DNA from: Bacteroidales bacterium
GTDB lineage: Bacteria; Bacteroidota; Bacteroidia; Bacteroidales; UBA932
Direction: 5' to 3'
Length of the DNA stretch: 64,000 bases
Assembly: GCA_017934185.1 (NCBI GenBank)
Contig: JAGBJY010000052.1
Location: 26,439-90,438, forward strand
Numbering within the stretch: the first letter of the stretch is position 1; every line of letters starts with the position of its first letter. Shown here in pieces: positions 51,378 through 59,616 of this stretch. Made by a program: the position numbers and the translations under genes. Under the pieces are notes generated by a model that worked only from the letters and a program-made list of their open reading frames with translations, did no database searches and was not told the DNA's origin.

Positions 51378-53327
51378 ATGGCCGATTCTAAACTTATTTC
51401 CAAAATTCCGGACGGACCGCTCAAGGACAAATGGTCCAAGCGCAAAGCCGAAATCCGGATTGTTTCTCCCAACAACAAGCGGAAACTGGAAGTGATTGTG
51501 GTGGGTACCGGTCTTGGCGGTGCATCCGCAGCTGCCTCCCTGGGTGAGCTGGGATACAACGTAAAGATTTTCTGCATCAGCGACTCCCCCCGCCGGGCAC
51601 ACTCCATTGCTGCCCAGGGTGGTATCAACGCTGCCAAGAACTACCAGAATGACAACGACTCCATCTATCGCCTCTTCTACGACACCATCAAGGGTGGCGA
51701 CTATCGTTCCCGCGAAGCCAACGTGTACCGTCTGGCCGAGGTGAGCGCCGCCATCATTGACCAGTGCGTGGCCCAGGGTGTTCCTTTTGCCCGTGAATAC
51801 GGCGGATACCTGGCCAACCGTTCCTTCGGCGGTGTGCAGGTGAGCCGTACCTTCTATGCCAGGGGACAAACCGGTCAGCAGCTCCTGCTGGGTGCCTATG
51901 CTTCCCTGAACAAGGAAATTGCCGCCGGCACCGTGAAGAGCTATCCGCGTCATGAGATGCTGGACCTGGTGATTATCAACGGTGAGGCCAAGGGTATCAT
52001 TGCCCGCAACCTGGTGACCGGTGAGATTGAGCGCTTTGGCGCCCATGCCGTGGTGCTGGCTACCGGCGGTTACGGAAATGCCTATTTCCTTTCCACCAAC
52101 GCCATGAACTCCAACGGCAGCGCTGCCATGCAGGCCTACCGCAAGGGCGCTTTCTTTGCCAACCCCTGCTTTGCCCAGATTCACCCCACCTGTATTCCCG
52201 TCCACGGTGAGCAGCAGTGCAAGCTTACCCTGATGAGTGAGAGTCTGCGTAACGACGGCCGCATCTGGGTGCCCAAGAAGATGGAAGACGTGATGAAACT
52301 GCGCAAGCACGAAATCAAAGCCTCCCAGATTCCCGAGCAGGACCGCGACTACTATCTGGAGCGCCGCTATCCGGCCTTCGGAAACCTGGTTCCCCGCGAC
52401 GTGGCTTCCCGTGCCGCCAAGGAGCGTTGCGACGCCGGTTATGGCGTGAACGAGACCGGCCTGGCCGTTTATCTGGACTTTGCCGATGCCATCAAGCGCC
52501 TGGGCCACCAGCGGGTACAGGAGCGCTACGGCAACCTCTTCGACATGTACGAGAAGATTACCTCTTCTTCCCCTTGGGAGGAGCCGATGATGATTTATCC
52601 GGCCATCCACTACACCATGGGCGGCCTTTGGGTGGACTATGACCTCCAGACCACCATCCCCGGCCTGTATGCCATCGGCGAGTGCAACTTCTCCGACCAC
52701 GGCGGCAACCGCCTGGGCGCATCGGCCCTCATGCAGGGTCTGGCCGACGGTTACTTCGTGCTGCCTTATACCATCGGCGATTATCTTTCCCATAAGTTTG
52801 CAGAGCCTAAAACTGATACTTCCGCCCCCGAATTTGCCGAGTCCGAGGCCAAGGTGAAGGAGCGCATCCGGAAGATTTTTGCCGTTAAGGGTACGGAGAC
52901 GGTGGACAGCATCCACAAGAAGCTGGGTCACATCATGTGGGAATATGTGGGTATGGCCCGTAACGAGGCCGGCCTGAAGAAGGGTATCGAGGAAATCAAG
53001 GCCCTGCGCGAAGAATTCTGGAAGACCGTGCGTGTGCCCGGTACCAATGAAGAATTCAACCAGGAACTGGAAAAAGCCCTTCGTCTGGTAGACTTCTTTG
53101 ACATTGGCGAACTCATGGCCTACGATGCCCTGAACCGCCGGGAATCCTGCGGCGGTCACTTCCGCGAGGAAATGCAGACCGAGGAAGGTGAGACCAAGCG
53201 TGACGACGAGAACTTCATGTATGTAGCCGCCTGGGAATACAAGGGCGAGGGCAAGGAGCCTGAACTGCACAAGGAAGAACTCAAGTACGAAAACATCAAG
53301 ATTGCCACCCGTAACTATAAAGACTAA
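51378..53327 (+). CDS. frdA: fumarate reductase/succinate dehydrogenase flavoprotein subunit
   Basis: The product is 649 residues. The FAD-binding start is [24 protein letters not shown], and [18 protein letters not shown] carries the covalent-FAD-type His region. The substrate site is in QIHPTCIP, with a catalytic Arg in the [13 protein letters not shown] and HHYTMGG-like region. The Bacteroides long form is recognisable by [20 protein letters not shown]. It catalyses fumarate to succinate in anaerobic respiration, or the reverse. The iron-sulfur subunit follows after 9 bp. The cytochrome b anchor that usually precedes this gene in Bacteroides is not present here; an unrelated Ntn hydrolase precedes it instead. 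Confidence 0.96.
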   Translation: MADSKLISKIPDGPLKDKWSKRKAEIRIVSPNNKRKLEVIVVGTGLGGASAAASLGELGYNVKIFCISDSPRRAHSIAAQGGINAAKNYQNDNDSIYRLFYDTIKGGDYRSREANVYRLAEVSAAIIDQCVAQGVPFAREYGGYLANRSFGGVQVSRTFYARGQTGQQLLLGAYASLNKEIAAGTVKSYPRHEMLDLVIINGEAKGIIARNLVTGEIERFGAHAVVLATGGYGNAYFLSTNAMNSNGSAAMQAYRKGAFFANPCFAQIHPTCIPVHGEQQCKLTLMSESLRNDGRIWVPKKMEDVMKLRKHEIKASQIPEQDRDYYLERRYPAFGNLVPRDVASRAAKERCDAGYGVNETGLAVYLDFADAIKRLGHQRVQERYGNLFDMYEKITSSSPWEEPMMIYPAIHYTMGGLWVDYDLQTTIPGLYAIGECNFSDHGGNRLGASALMQGLADGYFVLPYTIGDYLSHKFAEPKTDTSAPEFAESEAKVKERIRKIFAVKGTETVDSIHKKLGHIMWEYVGMARNEAGLKKGIEEIKALREEFWKTVRVPGTNEEFNQELEKALRLVDFFDIGELMAYDALNRRESCGGHFREEMQTEEGETKRDDENFMYVAAWEYKGEGKEPELHKEELKYENIKIATRNYKD

Positions 53328-53336
53328 TCAGAGGTT

Positions 53337-54080
53337 ATGGAATACAATGTAAAAGTATGGCGTCAGAAGAACGCTAAAGCTAAAGGTCATTTCGAGACCT
53401 ACCACGTTACGGATGTGGAGGAAGATGCTTCTTTCCTCGAAATGCTGGATATCCTCAATGATCAGCTTATCCGCAAGGGAATTGAACCCATTGCCTTTGA
53501 CCACGACTGCCGTGAAGGCATCTGCGGTGCCTGTTCCCTGTATGTAGACGGCCGTGCCCACGGTCCGGACGACCAGGTAACCACCTGCCAGCTGTTCATG
53601 CGTCATTTCAAGCCGGGTGCCACCATTACCGTGGAGCCTTGGCGCAGCGGCGCTTTCCCTGTAATCAAGGACCTGGTGGTGGACCGCACTGCCTTTGACA
53701 AGATTATGCAGGCCGGCGGCTTTGTGACCGTCCGTACCGGCAGTGCCCAGGATGCCAACAACATCCTCATTCCGCACGACGATGCAGAACTGTCCATGGA
53801 TGCGGCCGCTTGCGTAGGCTGCGGTGCCTGTGTGGCCACTTGTAAGAACGGATCGGCCATGCTGTTTGTGGCGGCCCGCGTAAGTTCCCTGGCCCTGCTG
53901 CCGCAAGGCAAGCCGGAGGCTGCCCGCCGCGCCCGCGCCATGGTGGCCAAGATGGACGAACTGGGCTTTGGTAACTGCACCAACACCCGTGCCTGCGAGA
54001 TGGAGTGCCCCAAGCACGTCACCATCGACCACATTGCCCGCCTCAACCGTGAGTACCTGAAAGCCCGCTTCAGCGAGTAA
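53337..54080 (+). CDS. frdB: fumarate reductase/succinate dehydrogenase iron-sulfur subunit
   Basis: The product is 247 residues. The 2Fe-2S cluster ligands are in [15 protein letters not shown] plus TTCQLF. The 4Fe-4S ligands are in [15 protein letters not shown]. The third cluster uses [16 protein letters not shown]. It passes electrons between the quinone site and FAD in FrdA. The length is normal. It is paired with frdA and ended by a strong hairpin at 54100-54141, so the operon has only these two genes in the window. Confidence 0.96.
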   Translation: MEYNVKVWRQKNAKAKGHFETYHVTDVEEDASFLEMLDILNDQLIRKGIEPIAFDHDCREGICGACSLYVDGRAHGPDDQVTTCQLFMRHFKPGATITVEPWRSGAFPVIKDLVVDRTAFDKIMQAGGFVTVRTGSAQDANNILIPHDDAELSMDAAACVGCGACVATCKNGSAMLFVAARVSSLALLPQGKPEAARRARAMVAKMDELGFGNCTNTRACEMECPKHVTIDHIARLNREYLKARFSE

Positions 54081-54099
54081 AGGTATTCGTTCTATAAAC

Positions 54100-54141
54100 T
54101 GCCGCAGGTTACCCTTTCCGGTGACCTGCGGCAATTTTATT
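54100..54141 (+). terminator. terminator after frdB
   Basis: TGCCGCAGGTTACC pairs with GGTGACCTGCGGCA, and a T-rich tail (ATTTTATTT) follows. Confidence 0.85.
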
Positions 54142-54197
54142 TCTAAAAAATTATTTTTTTTTGGTAAAATATGATTATCTTGCCAAAAATTTGATTT

Positions 54198-55445
54198 ATG
54201 GACAGTTCAAAGCCTTTGAATCCTTTCTTTACGGACACGACAGATATCCCCGACGAGTACTTCTGCGACCGGAAAAAAGAAACGCAGGACATTATCGGAT
54301 ATATCGTTAATGGTAGCAATATAGTGATTAAGGCGCCCCGCAGGATAGGCAAATCCAGCCTTATCAAGCATATCTTCAACCAGGCTTCTATCAGGGATTA
54401 TTACAATACCCTGTATGTAGATATCTATGGAACAAAGAATGCTTCAGATTTCAGAAATGAACTGCAGCGGTGTTTTCTCAATGCGCCCTTTGCCCAGGAG
54501 TCTAAGACTAAGAAGAACATAGAGTCCTATCTCAAAAGTTTACAGATTGATTTAGGCTCTTATTCGGAAACGGGTTTCAATTTACCCAAAATTGGGATAG
54601 GCAACTATCAGGCTCCGCAATATACCATTGACGAGGTTTTTAATTGGTTTGAGAAGGCCGATAAACCCGCTATCATCGTCTTTGATGAATTTCAGCAAAT
54701 AGAATATTACCCGGAAAGAATGGCAGGAATCCTGCGTTCTTACATCCAGCAAATGAGGAATACCAAATTCATTTTCTGCGGCAGTTCCAAGCACATGCTG
54801 AATAATATGTTTTCGCACTATAATAAACCTTTTTACAACAGTGCGAAGTCTGTGGACTTGGATATAATCAGTTTAAGCGCCTATACGGATTTTGTTACAA
54901 GCATTTTCACAGGTTATGGAAAAACAATTGACATAGAGGCTATTGAGTTTACCTATTATCTGTTTTCAGGCAACACTTATCTGATGCAGGAACTGATGAA
55001 ACTTTTTTTTAGTGTAACTGAATCCGGCAAGAGGGCCGATATGGATAGTCTGCTCCAATGTCTTACCTCCATGATAGACAGCAAGGATGCCGATTATCGC
55101 GACCTCATTAACCGGCTCAATTCAAAGAAAGAGAGAAACACCTTATACTGCATTGCCGGGGAAGGAATAGCCAGGGGATTGACATCTACTGCCATGATGA
55201 AGCGATATGACCTTGACAATGCCTCTTCTGTCCAGAATGCCCTGGAAAACCTTTGCGGGGAAAACTTAAAAATAGCCGTAAGAATAGCCAAAGGAGTGTA
55301 TATGCTTCAGGACAGGCTGTTTGAACTTTGGATTGCCAGCCGGGGCGGGTATTTGGATTTGAAACTCTCCCATCCTAAAGAAAGGTTTGACAAGGAGCGG
55401 AAAATAATGGAATCCATTCCGGAGATTATTCCGCCGAAGAGATAA
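54198..55445 (+). CDS. AAA-type ATPase of the archaeal-ATPase-like group
   Basis: The product is 415 residues with an AT-rich gene. The P-loop is APRRIGKSSLIKHIF at about residues 48-62 and the Walker B motif AIIVFDEFQQIEYY. A sensor-like FIFCGSSKHMLNNMF follows. The C-terminal half is a helical/winged-helix region. Such proteins are common in Bacteroidota and archaea, mostly uncharacterised, and often near mobile or defence genes. It lies next to the Hip operon in a low-GC segment, so horizontal transfer is likely. No defence partner is visible. Best guess: an ATPase of unknown function. Confidence 0.78.
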   Translation: MDSSKPLNPFFTDTTDIPDEYFCDRKKETQDIIGYIVNGSNIVIKAPRRIGKSSLIKHIFNQASIRDYYNTLYVDIYGTKNASDFRNELQRCFLNAPFAQESKTKKNIESYLKSLQIDLGSYSETGFNLPKIGIGNYQAPQYTIDEVFNWFEKADKPAIIVFDEFQQIEYYPERMAGILRSYIQQMRNTKFIFCGSSKHMLNNMFSHYNKPFYNSAKSVDLDIISLSAYTDFVTSIFTGYGKTIDIEAIEFTYYLFSGNTYLMQELMKLFFSVTESGKRADMDSLLQCLTSMIDSKDADYRDLINRLNSKKERNTLYCIAGEGIARGLTSTAMMKRYDLDNASSVQNALENLCGENLKIAVRIAKGVYMLQDRLFELWIASRGGYLDLKLSHPKERFDKERKIMESIPEIIPPKR

Positions 55446-55447
55446 AA

Positions 55448-55491
55448 ATAATTATAATATTTCACAAAATATTGTGAAATATTATAATTAT
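55448..55491 (+). promoter_or_regulatory. hip operator: 20-bp perfect inverted repeat
   Basis: The arms at 55448-55467 and 55472-55491 are exact reverse complements, starting ATAATTATAATATTTCAC, with a 4-bp centre. They cover the -33 region of the promoter at 55506-55513, so binding by the HipB protein encoded downstream would repress the operon. Confidence 0.75.
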
Positions 55492-55505
55492 CACTGAATA
55501 TTACC

Positions 55506-55513
55506 TATATTTG
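55506..55513 (+). promoter_or_regulatory. -7 box (TATATTTG) for hip operon
   Basis: A perfect TAnnTTTG, 14 bp after the operator and 25 bp before the ATG at 55539. Confidence 0.6.
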
Positions 55514-55538
55514 TACGGTTTTAACAATATATTGGGAA

Positions 55539-55877
55539 ATGCGAAAATGTAAAGTTCTTATTAACGGGGTTATGGCGGGCACTTTGACTGAGGTGTCACC
55601 CAAACGCTATACCTTCCTTTATGCCCCCTTGTATTTGACTTCCGGGAATGCTACAGCAATATGCTTACAGATGCCTTTGTCAGAAACACCCTACGAATCT
55701 GACAGTCTTTTTCCCTTCTTTTCCAACATGCTTCCGGAAGGTATGAACCGTGCCTTCCTCTCAAGGTTATATCATCTTTCTCCGGATGACGATTTCGGTC
55801 TCCTTCTAAAATGTGCGGCAGGAGATACTATTGGAGCTATAAGCATAAAAGATCCTGAATATGAGGCAGTTTTGTAA
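55539..55877 (+). CDS. hipS: HipS-like (HipA N-terminal subdomain) protein
   Basis: The product is 112 residues. It corresponds to the N-terminal subdomain of HipA (VLINGVMAGTLTEVSPKRYTFLY; FPFFSNMLPEGMNRAFL; LLLKCAAGDTIGAISI). In HipBST systems this domain is a separate protein that acts as the antitoxin for the HipT kinase. Here it overlaps the kinase gene by 17 bp. It opens the operon, with the HipB-type regulator encoded last. Function is inferred from the family layout. Confidence 0.82.
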   Translation: MRKCKVLINGVMAGTLTEVSPKRYTFLYAPLYLTSGNATAICLQMPLSETPYESDSLFPFFSNMLPEGMNRAFLSRLYHLSPDDDFGLLLKCAAGDTIGAISIKDPEYEAVL

Positions 55878-56805
55878 GGAAGATACGAAGTTGCTGTTTG
55901 ACGGTAAGGAGGTTTCGCCTTTATTACCCTACGAAAGTCTTCAGGCGAATACCCGTCTCATTCAGGAGGGGCAAGGCCGGTTGTCCATTTCTGGAGCGCA
56001 GGAAAAATATGCCATGGTTGAGGAAAACGGACAACTAGTCCTTTCAAAAGAAGGAATGACGGGAACATTTATCTTAAAACCCCAGTCTGGAGACCGTCGT
56101 TTTTTATATCAGGCCGATATGCCTGCTAATGAGTACCTTACTATGCATATCGCCAACGATATATACCATATACCCACGGCAGCAAACGGAATATGCTTTT
56201 TCGGGAACGGAGAGTCGGCTTATCTGTGCAGACGTTTTGATATCAAAGCCGATGGCAGTAAATACAAAATGGAAGACTTTACATCTATTGCCGGTCTTAA
56301 CAAGCAACGACATGGCGAAGACTATAAGTATACTGTATTAAGTTATGAGGACTGTGCGAATATAATAGCACGGGTTTGTATATCTGCGAAAGTTGAACTC
56401 TTAAAGTTTTATAGGCAAATTATTTTCAATTATTTATTCTTGAATGCTGATGCGCACGCAAAGAATTTTTCACTGATTGAATACTCCCCCGGAGATTATC
56501 GGCTTTCACCTGCTTATGACTTATTAAACACGCAATTACATCTTTCCACAGGCATTTTTGCGCTGGAAAAAGGTCTTTTTAAGGAAGGGACCCCCATAAC
56601 GGATACAACTCCAATAGGGCGTCCGATGTTCTACGAGTTTGGAAAAAGGCTGCAATTGCCAGAAAAACAAATAGAAAAAGAACTCGCTTTCTTTGCTCAG
56701 CAGCACCCTGTCGTTGAAGAGATGATTAATGACAGCCTCCTTTCAGAAGAAGCCAGGAAATATTATAGAATGGACTACAGATACAGACTTTCAACCCTGA
56801 AATAA
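55861..56805 (+). CDS. hipT: HipT-like serine/threonine kinase toxin
   Basis: The product is 314 residues. It lacks the N-terminal subdomain, which is encoded by the gene before it. The gate loop reads RLSISGAQEKYAMV, with the SIS serines that HipT uses for autophosphorylation. The catalytic loop FNYLFLNADAHAKNFSL and metal-site LSPAYDLLNT are intact. The known HipA/HipT targets are aminoacyl-tRNA synthetases (GltX or TrpS); the target here cannot be read. Its stop overlaps the hipB ATG by one base. The AT-rich composition suggests acquisition. Confidence 0.88.
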   Translation: MRQFCKEDTKLLFDGKEVSPLLPYESLQANTRLIQEGQGRLSISGAQEKYAMVEENGQLVLSKEGMTGTFILKPQSGDRRFLYQADMPANEYLTMHIANDIYHIPTAANGICFFGNGESAYLCRRFDIKADGSKYKMEDFTSIAGLNKQRHGEDYKYTVLSYEDCANIIARVCISAKVELLKFYRQIIFNYLFLNADAHAKNFSLIEYSPGDYRLSPAYDLLNTQLHLSTGIFALEKGLFKEGTPITDTTPIGRPMFYEFGKRLQLPEKQIEKELAFFAQQHPVVEEMINDSLLSEEARKYYRMDYRYRLSTLK

Positions 56806-57014
56806 TGATGGAAACCATAGGAAAAACTATTCTTGAACGCCGTAGGCAATTGGGAATAACACAACAGGAGCTGGCAACATTGTCCGGTGTTGGTATTAAT
56901 ACGCTGGTTGCTATAGAAAGAGACAGCGGAAATCCTTCCATCAAAATTCTTTCAAAAGTGGCCGATGTTTTAGGACTAAGGATTGCGTTGGAGCAAAAAA
57001 ATATGGAAATTTAA
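56805..57014 (+). CDS. hipB: HipB-like helix-turn-helix regulator
   Basis: The product is 69 residues; an in-frame ATG at 56808 is the alternative start. An Xre/Cro-type helix-turn-helix (RRRQLGITQQELATLSGVGINTLVAIERDSGNPSIKILSKVADVLGL) fills almost the whole protein. As in other HipB proteins it should dimerise, bind the inverted repeat at 55448-55491 and repress the operon. The gene order hipS-hipT-hipB is the reverse of the published E. coli hipBST order. A terminator follows at once. Confidence 0.87.
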   Translation: MMETIGKTILERRRQLGITQQELATLSGVGINTLVAIERDSGNPSIKILSKVADVLGLRIALEQKNMEI

Positions 57015-57051
57015 AAAAAGCGACGTCGATGAGTTCGGCGTCGCTTTTTTT
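57013..57051. terminator. terminator after hipB
   Basis: The stem GCGACG(T)CGA / TTCG(G)CGTCGC has a GATGAG-type loop and is flanked by an A-run and a T-run. It can serve the convergent SusCD operon as well. Confidence 0.85.
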
Positions 57052-57064
57052 GCGTTATTGACGA

Positions 57065-57901
57065 TTATTCATCGGCTTCGAAAACATCATCTGCATAGCC
57101 GAGACTACCGTCATTCACGTAGTACTGAGCCCAGATAGATACATAGTTATCTTCGGGATAGTAGGTGTTATATGCCTGATAGGATTCTTCACTCTGCCAG
57201 GTGGCAACGTCTCTGACAGATATATCACCGTTGGAACCATAGGTAAGGCCAATGAGTTGACCGGGCATGGTCACGTTGTAGTAAACACTTCCATCACTGT
57301 CTTTTTTGGCATTGCCAACCGTGTAGAACACATAGTGATACCCGTCTTTGAACAGATTCGGGAAACGATACATCCCTTCTTCCTGCTCATTTTTCTGAAG
57401 GACGGTTTTCTTGCTTGAAAGTTTGGTAACGTTAGCCTTTCCGCAAGTGAAGGTTCCTGTTGCCAGGGTGCTCCACTTGATTCCTGTAAAGGAGGCGGAA
57501 GCAAGGTATTTCTTACCATTGCCAACAGCCACTGCAGAAATGGTGTTAGGACCGTAAACCTGCTGACTCACGATGTCCTGGGTCTTGGAACCGTCAAACT
57601 CGCTCGATACGGGGGAAAGTTTGGTTCCGTTCTGAATCACATAGTCGGCATAAGCCTCCTGTGTCAGGTTGCGGGCTTCTTTGGTCTCCGTAGGTTCGAT
57701 GAAATAATACAGTTCCTGAGTTGCGTTATTGCAGGTAAAACGGATAGCCACGTCGCAGTCGGGATCGTAATCACCGGAAGGAGCAGAGGTGCCGACAAGG
57801 GCATAAGGCTCGGTGTCGTTCCCAGGAGTGGTTCCCAGTTCCTTCACGCAGGAAACAAAGGAGAAAACAGCCAATGCTATAATAACAATATACTTTTTCA
57901 T
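57065..57901 (-). CDS. lipoprotein of the SusC/SusD locus
   Basis: The product is 278 residues with a signal and lipobox SFVSC-VKE. The mature part is beta-rich with a fibronectin-like start (PYALVGTSAPSGDYDPDCDVAIRFTC). Its position is directly downstream of susD (20 bp), where the outer-surface glycan- or peptide-binding lipoproteins of such loci lie. No enzyme motif is visible. It probably binds substrate for the TonB-dependent transporter. There is no neighbouring glycosidase, so the substrate is unknown; peptides are possible. Confidence 0.8.
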   Translation of the reverse strand: MKKYIVIIALAVFSFVSCVKELGTTPGNDTEPYALVGTSAPSGDYDPDCDVAIRFTCNNATQELYYFIEPTETKEARNLTQEAYADYVIQNGTKLSPVSSEFDGSKTQDIVSQQVYGPNTISAVAVGNGKKYLASASFTGIKWSTLATGTFTCGKANVTKLSSKKTVLQKNEQEEGMYRFPNLFKDGYHYVFYTVGNAKKDSDGSVYYNVTMPGQLIGLTYGSNGDISVRDVATWQSEESYQAYNTYYPEDNYVSIWAQYYVNDGSLGYADDVFEADE

Positions 57902-57921
57902 ACTGATTGATATTTAGTAGT

Positions 57922-59598
57922 TTACCAAGTATATTCAGGAGAATCATTCGTAGGTTTTACAGGCGTAGGATTCTGGACACAGGCTCTGTTGTAGTTGGTT
58001 TCGGTACGAACAAAGCAGAGGGTCATCCAGTCGGGAACCTGATTAACATTCCAACGGTTATCCTCCGGATGGTTGGTGTTGGGATAGCTGCGGATGACGC
58101 CCTTTTGGAGGCGCTTGATGTCGAAGGTTGCAAAACCTTCTCCCCAAAGTTCTACGCGGCGCTGCCACCATACTTCGTTTTGGAAGAGGGAGGTTTTGGT
58201 ATTGTAGTAGCTGTCCACATGGGTACCATACTCATAGTTGGCATCACGGGTCTTGGCGAAAGTTTCGAGCAGAGCTTTACCACGGCCTTCGTCCTGCATA
58301 CCGGCTGCCTCGGCTTCAATCAGATACATTTCCTCAACTCGCATCAGAGGAACTGCCACAGTGAAGGCTTTGTACTGGTCGGCGTGTTCGCCGTCCTTAG
58401 GACGGAATTTTACCGGCATACCACCTACGTATTGTTTGGTAGTAGATTTTAAGTATCCTGTGGTGTAAAGTCCGTCAGGAGCATCGGAATACTCGGAAAG
58501 GGCATTTACAATGGCGGCCTTGGAACCCAGGTTGTCAATATCGAAGTCAATCCAGCACTTCTTGCGGAAGTCAGTGTCAGGAATGCTCTGGAAGAGGTGA
58601 TAGTCAATACGCTTGGGACCTACATAGTTGGCGGAGTAGCCGCAACCGGATTCGGAGACCTCGATAATCATCTGGGAACCCCAGCAGGAGTCGGCGTCGT
58701 TTTCCAGGATGTTGGGATCGTCTGATTTGTAGGTGAGACCGAACATCCAGGCGTTGTTGGGCGTGTTGAAACCGGTTTTCTGGTCGGTATACTCTGAAGC
58801 AGTGAGAAGAGTGTATCCGCTCTGAGCTTTCTTGGCGTATTCCTCGGCTTTTGCCCAGTTTTCCATGGTCAGATAAGCGCGCGCTTTCAAGCCGTAAACG
58901 ACGGAGAGGTCCGGCGTGTACTTGTCTGCACGCTCATAGTCGGCGATAAGGGTCTCAGCCTCATCCAAATCGGCAAGAATAATATTCTCCCAGATTTCTT
59001 CATTGGTAGCGCGGGGGTTGTTCACCAGTGCTGTAGGATCCGTATCGTCCAGCACCACGGGGACAGTAAGAGCGCCCTTGTCTTTGGCATAAGTTGAAGG
59101 GCAGTACATTCTGGCAAGATCCATATAGAACATGGCCCGCATGGCATAAGCAATACCGGCACCGGCATTCTTGTCTTCGGTGGGATCGGCCTTATACATG
59201 GAGATAACCACATTGCAGTTCTTGATCCATTTGTAATAGTAGGTCCAGGGAATCTGGCAAACAGCATAGTCGGGACCGAGACCGGTTCCGCAGGCATACC
59301 AGGTGGTATACCATTCACTGCCGGAAGTTTCAGCCACGATGTCGTTTCCCATCACGTCCCTCTGAAGGAAGAAAGAGGGATAACCGAAGTCCCAGGGACG
59401 GTTGTTGCTGCCTGCATAGGTGAACTGACCTGCCAGGGAGCTGGTAATGGCATCAACAAAGTTGTTGAAGGCTCCAGGTGCGGCTGCGGCCTGAGCAACC
59501 GTAACAGTGCTGTTCATCGGCTGAGTTTCCTTGATACAACCCGTGAAGGCAAGAGAAGCGGCAAGGCTGATAATAGTTATGATCAATGACTTTTTCAT
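57922..59598 (-). CDS. susD: SusD/RagB-family nutrient-binding lipoprotein
   Basis: The product is 558 residues from the ATG at 59598 (MKKSLIITIISL), with lipobox AFTGC-IKE. TPR-like helices with NNRPWDFGYPSFFL and the C-terminal WWQRRVELWGEGFATFDIKRLQKGV are the RagB/SusD signature. It sits 18 bp after susC and acts as the lid that binds substrate at the cell surface over the SusC barrel. The length is normal. Confidence 0.95.
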   Translation of the reverse strand: MKKSLIITIISLAASLAFTGCIKETQPMNSTVTVAQAAAAPGAFNNFVDAITSSLAGQFTYAGSNNRPWDFGYPSFFLQRDVMGNDIVAETSGSEWYTTWYACGTGLGPDYAVCQIPWTYYYKWIKNCNVVISMYKADPTEDKNAGAGIAYAMRAMFYMDLARMYCPSTYAKDKGALTVPVVLDDTDPTALVNNPRATNEEIWENIILADLDEAETLIADYERADKYTPDLSVVYGLKARAYLTMENWAKAEEYAKKAQSGYTLLTASEYTDQKTGFNTPNNAWMFGLTYKSDDPNILENDADSCWGSQMIIEVSESGCGYSANYVGPKRIDYHLFQSIPDTDFRKKCWIDFDIDNLGSKAAIVNALSEYSDAPDGLYTTGYLKSTTKQYVGGMPVKFRPKDGEHADQYKAFTVAVPLMRVEEMYLIEAEAAGMQDEGRGKALLETFAKTRDANYEYGTHVDSYYNTKTSLFQNEVWWQRRVELWGEGFATFDIKRLQKGVIRSYPNTNHPEDNRWNVNQVPDWMTLCFVRTETNYNRACVQNPTPVKPTNDSPEYTW

Positions 59599-59616
59599 AT
59601 TCATATCCTCCTTAGA

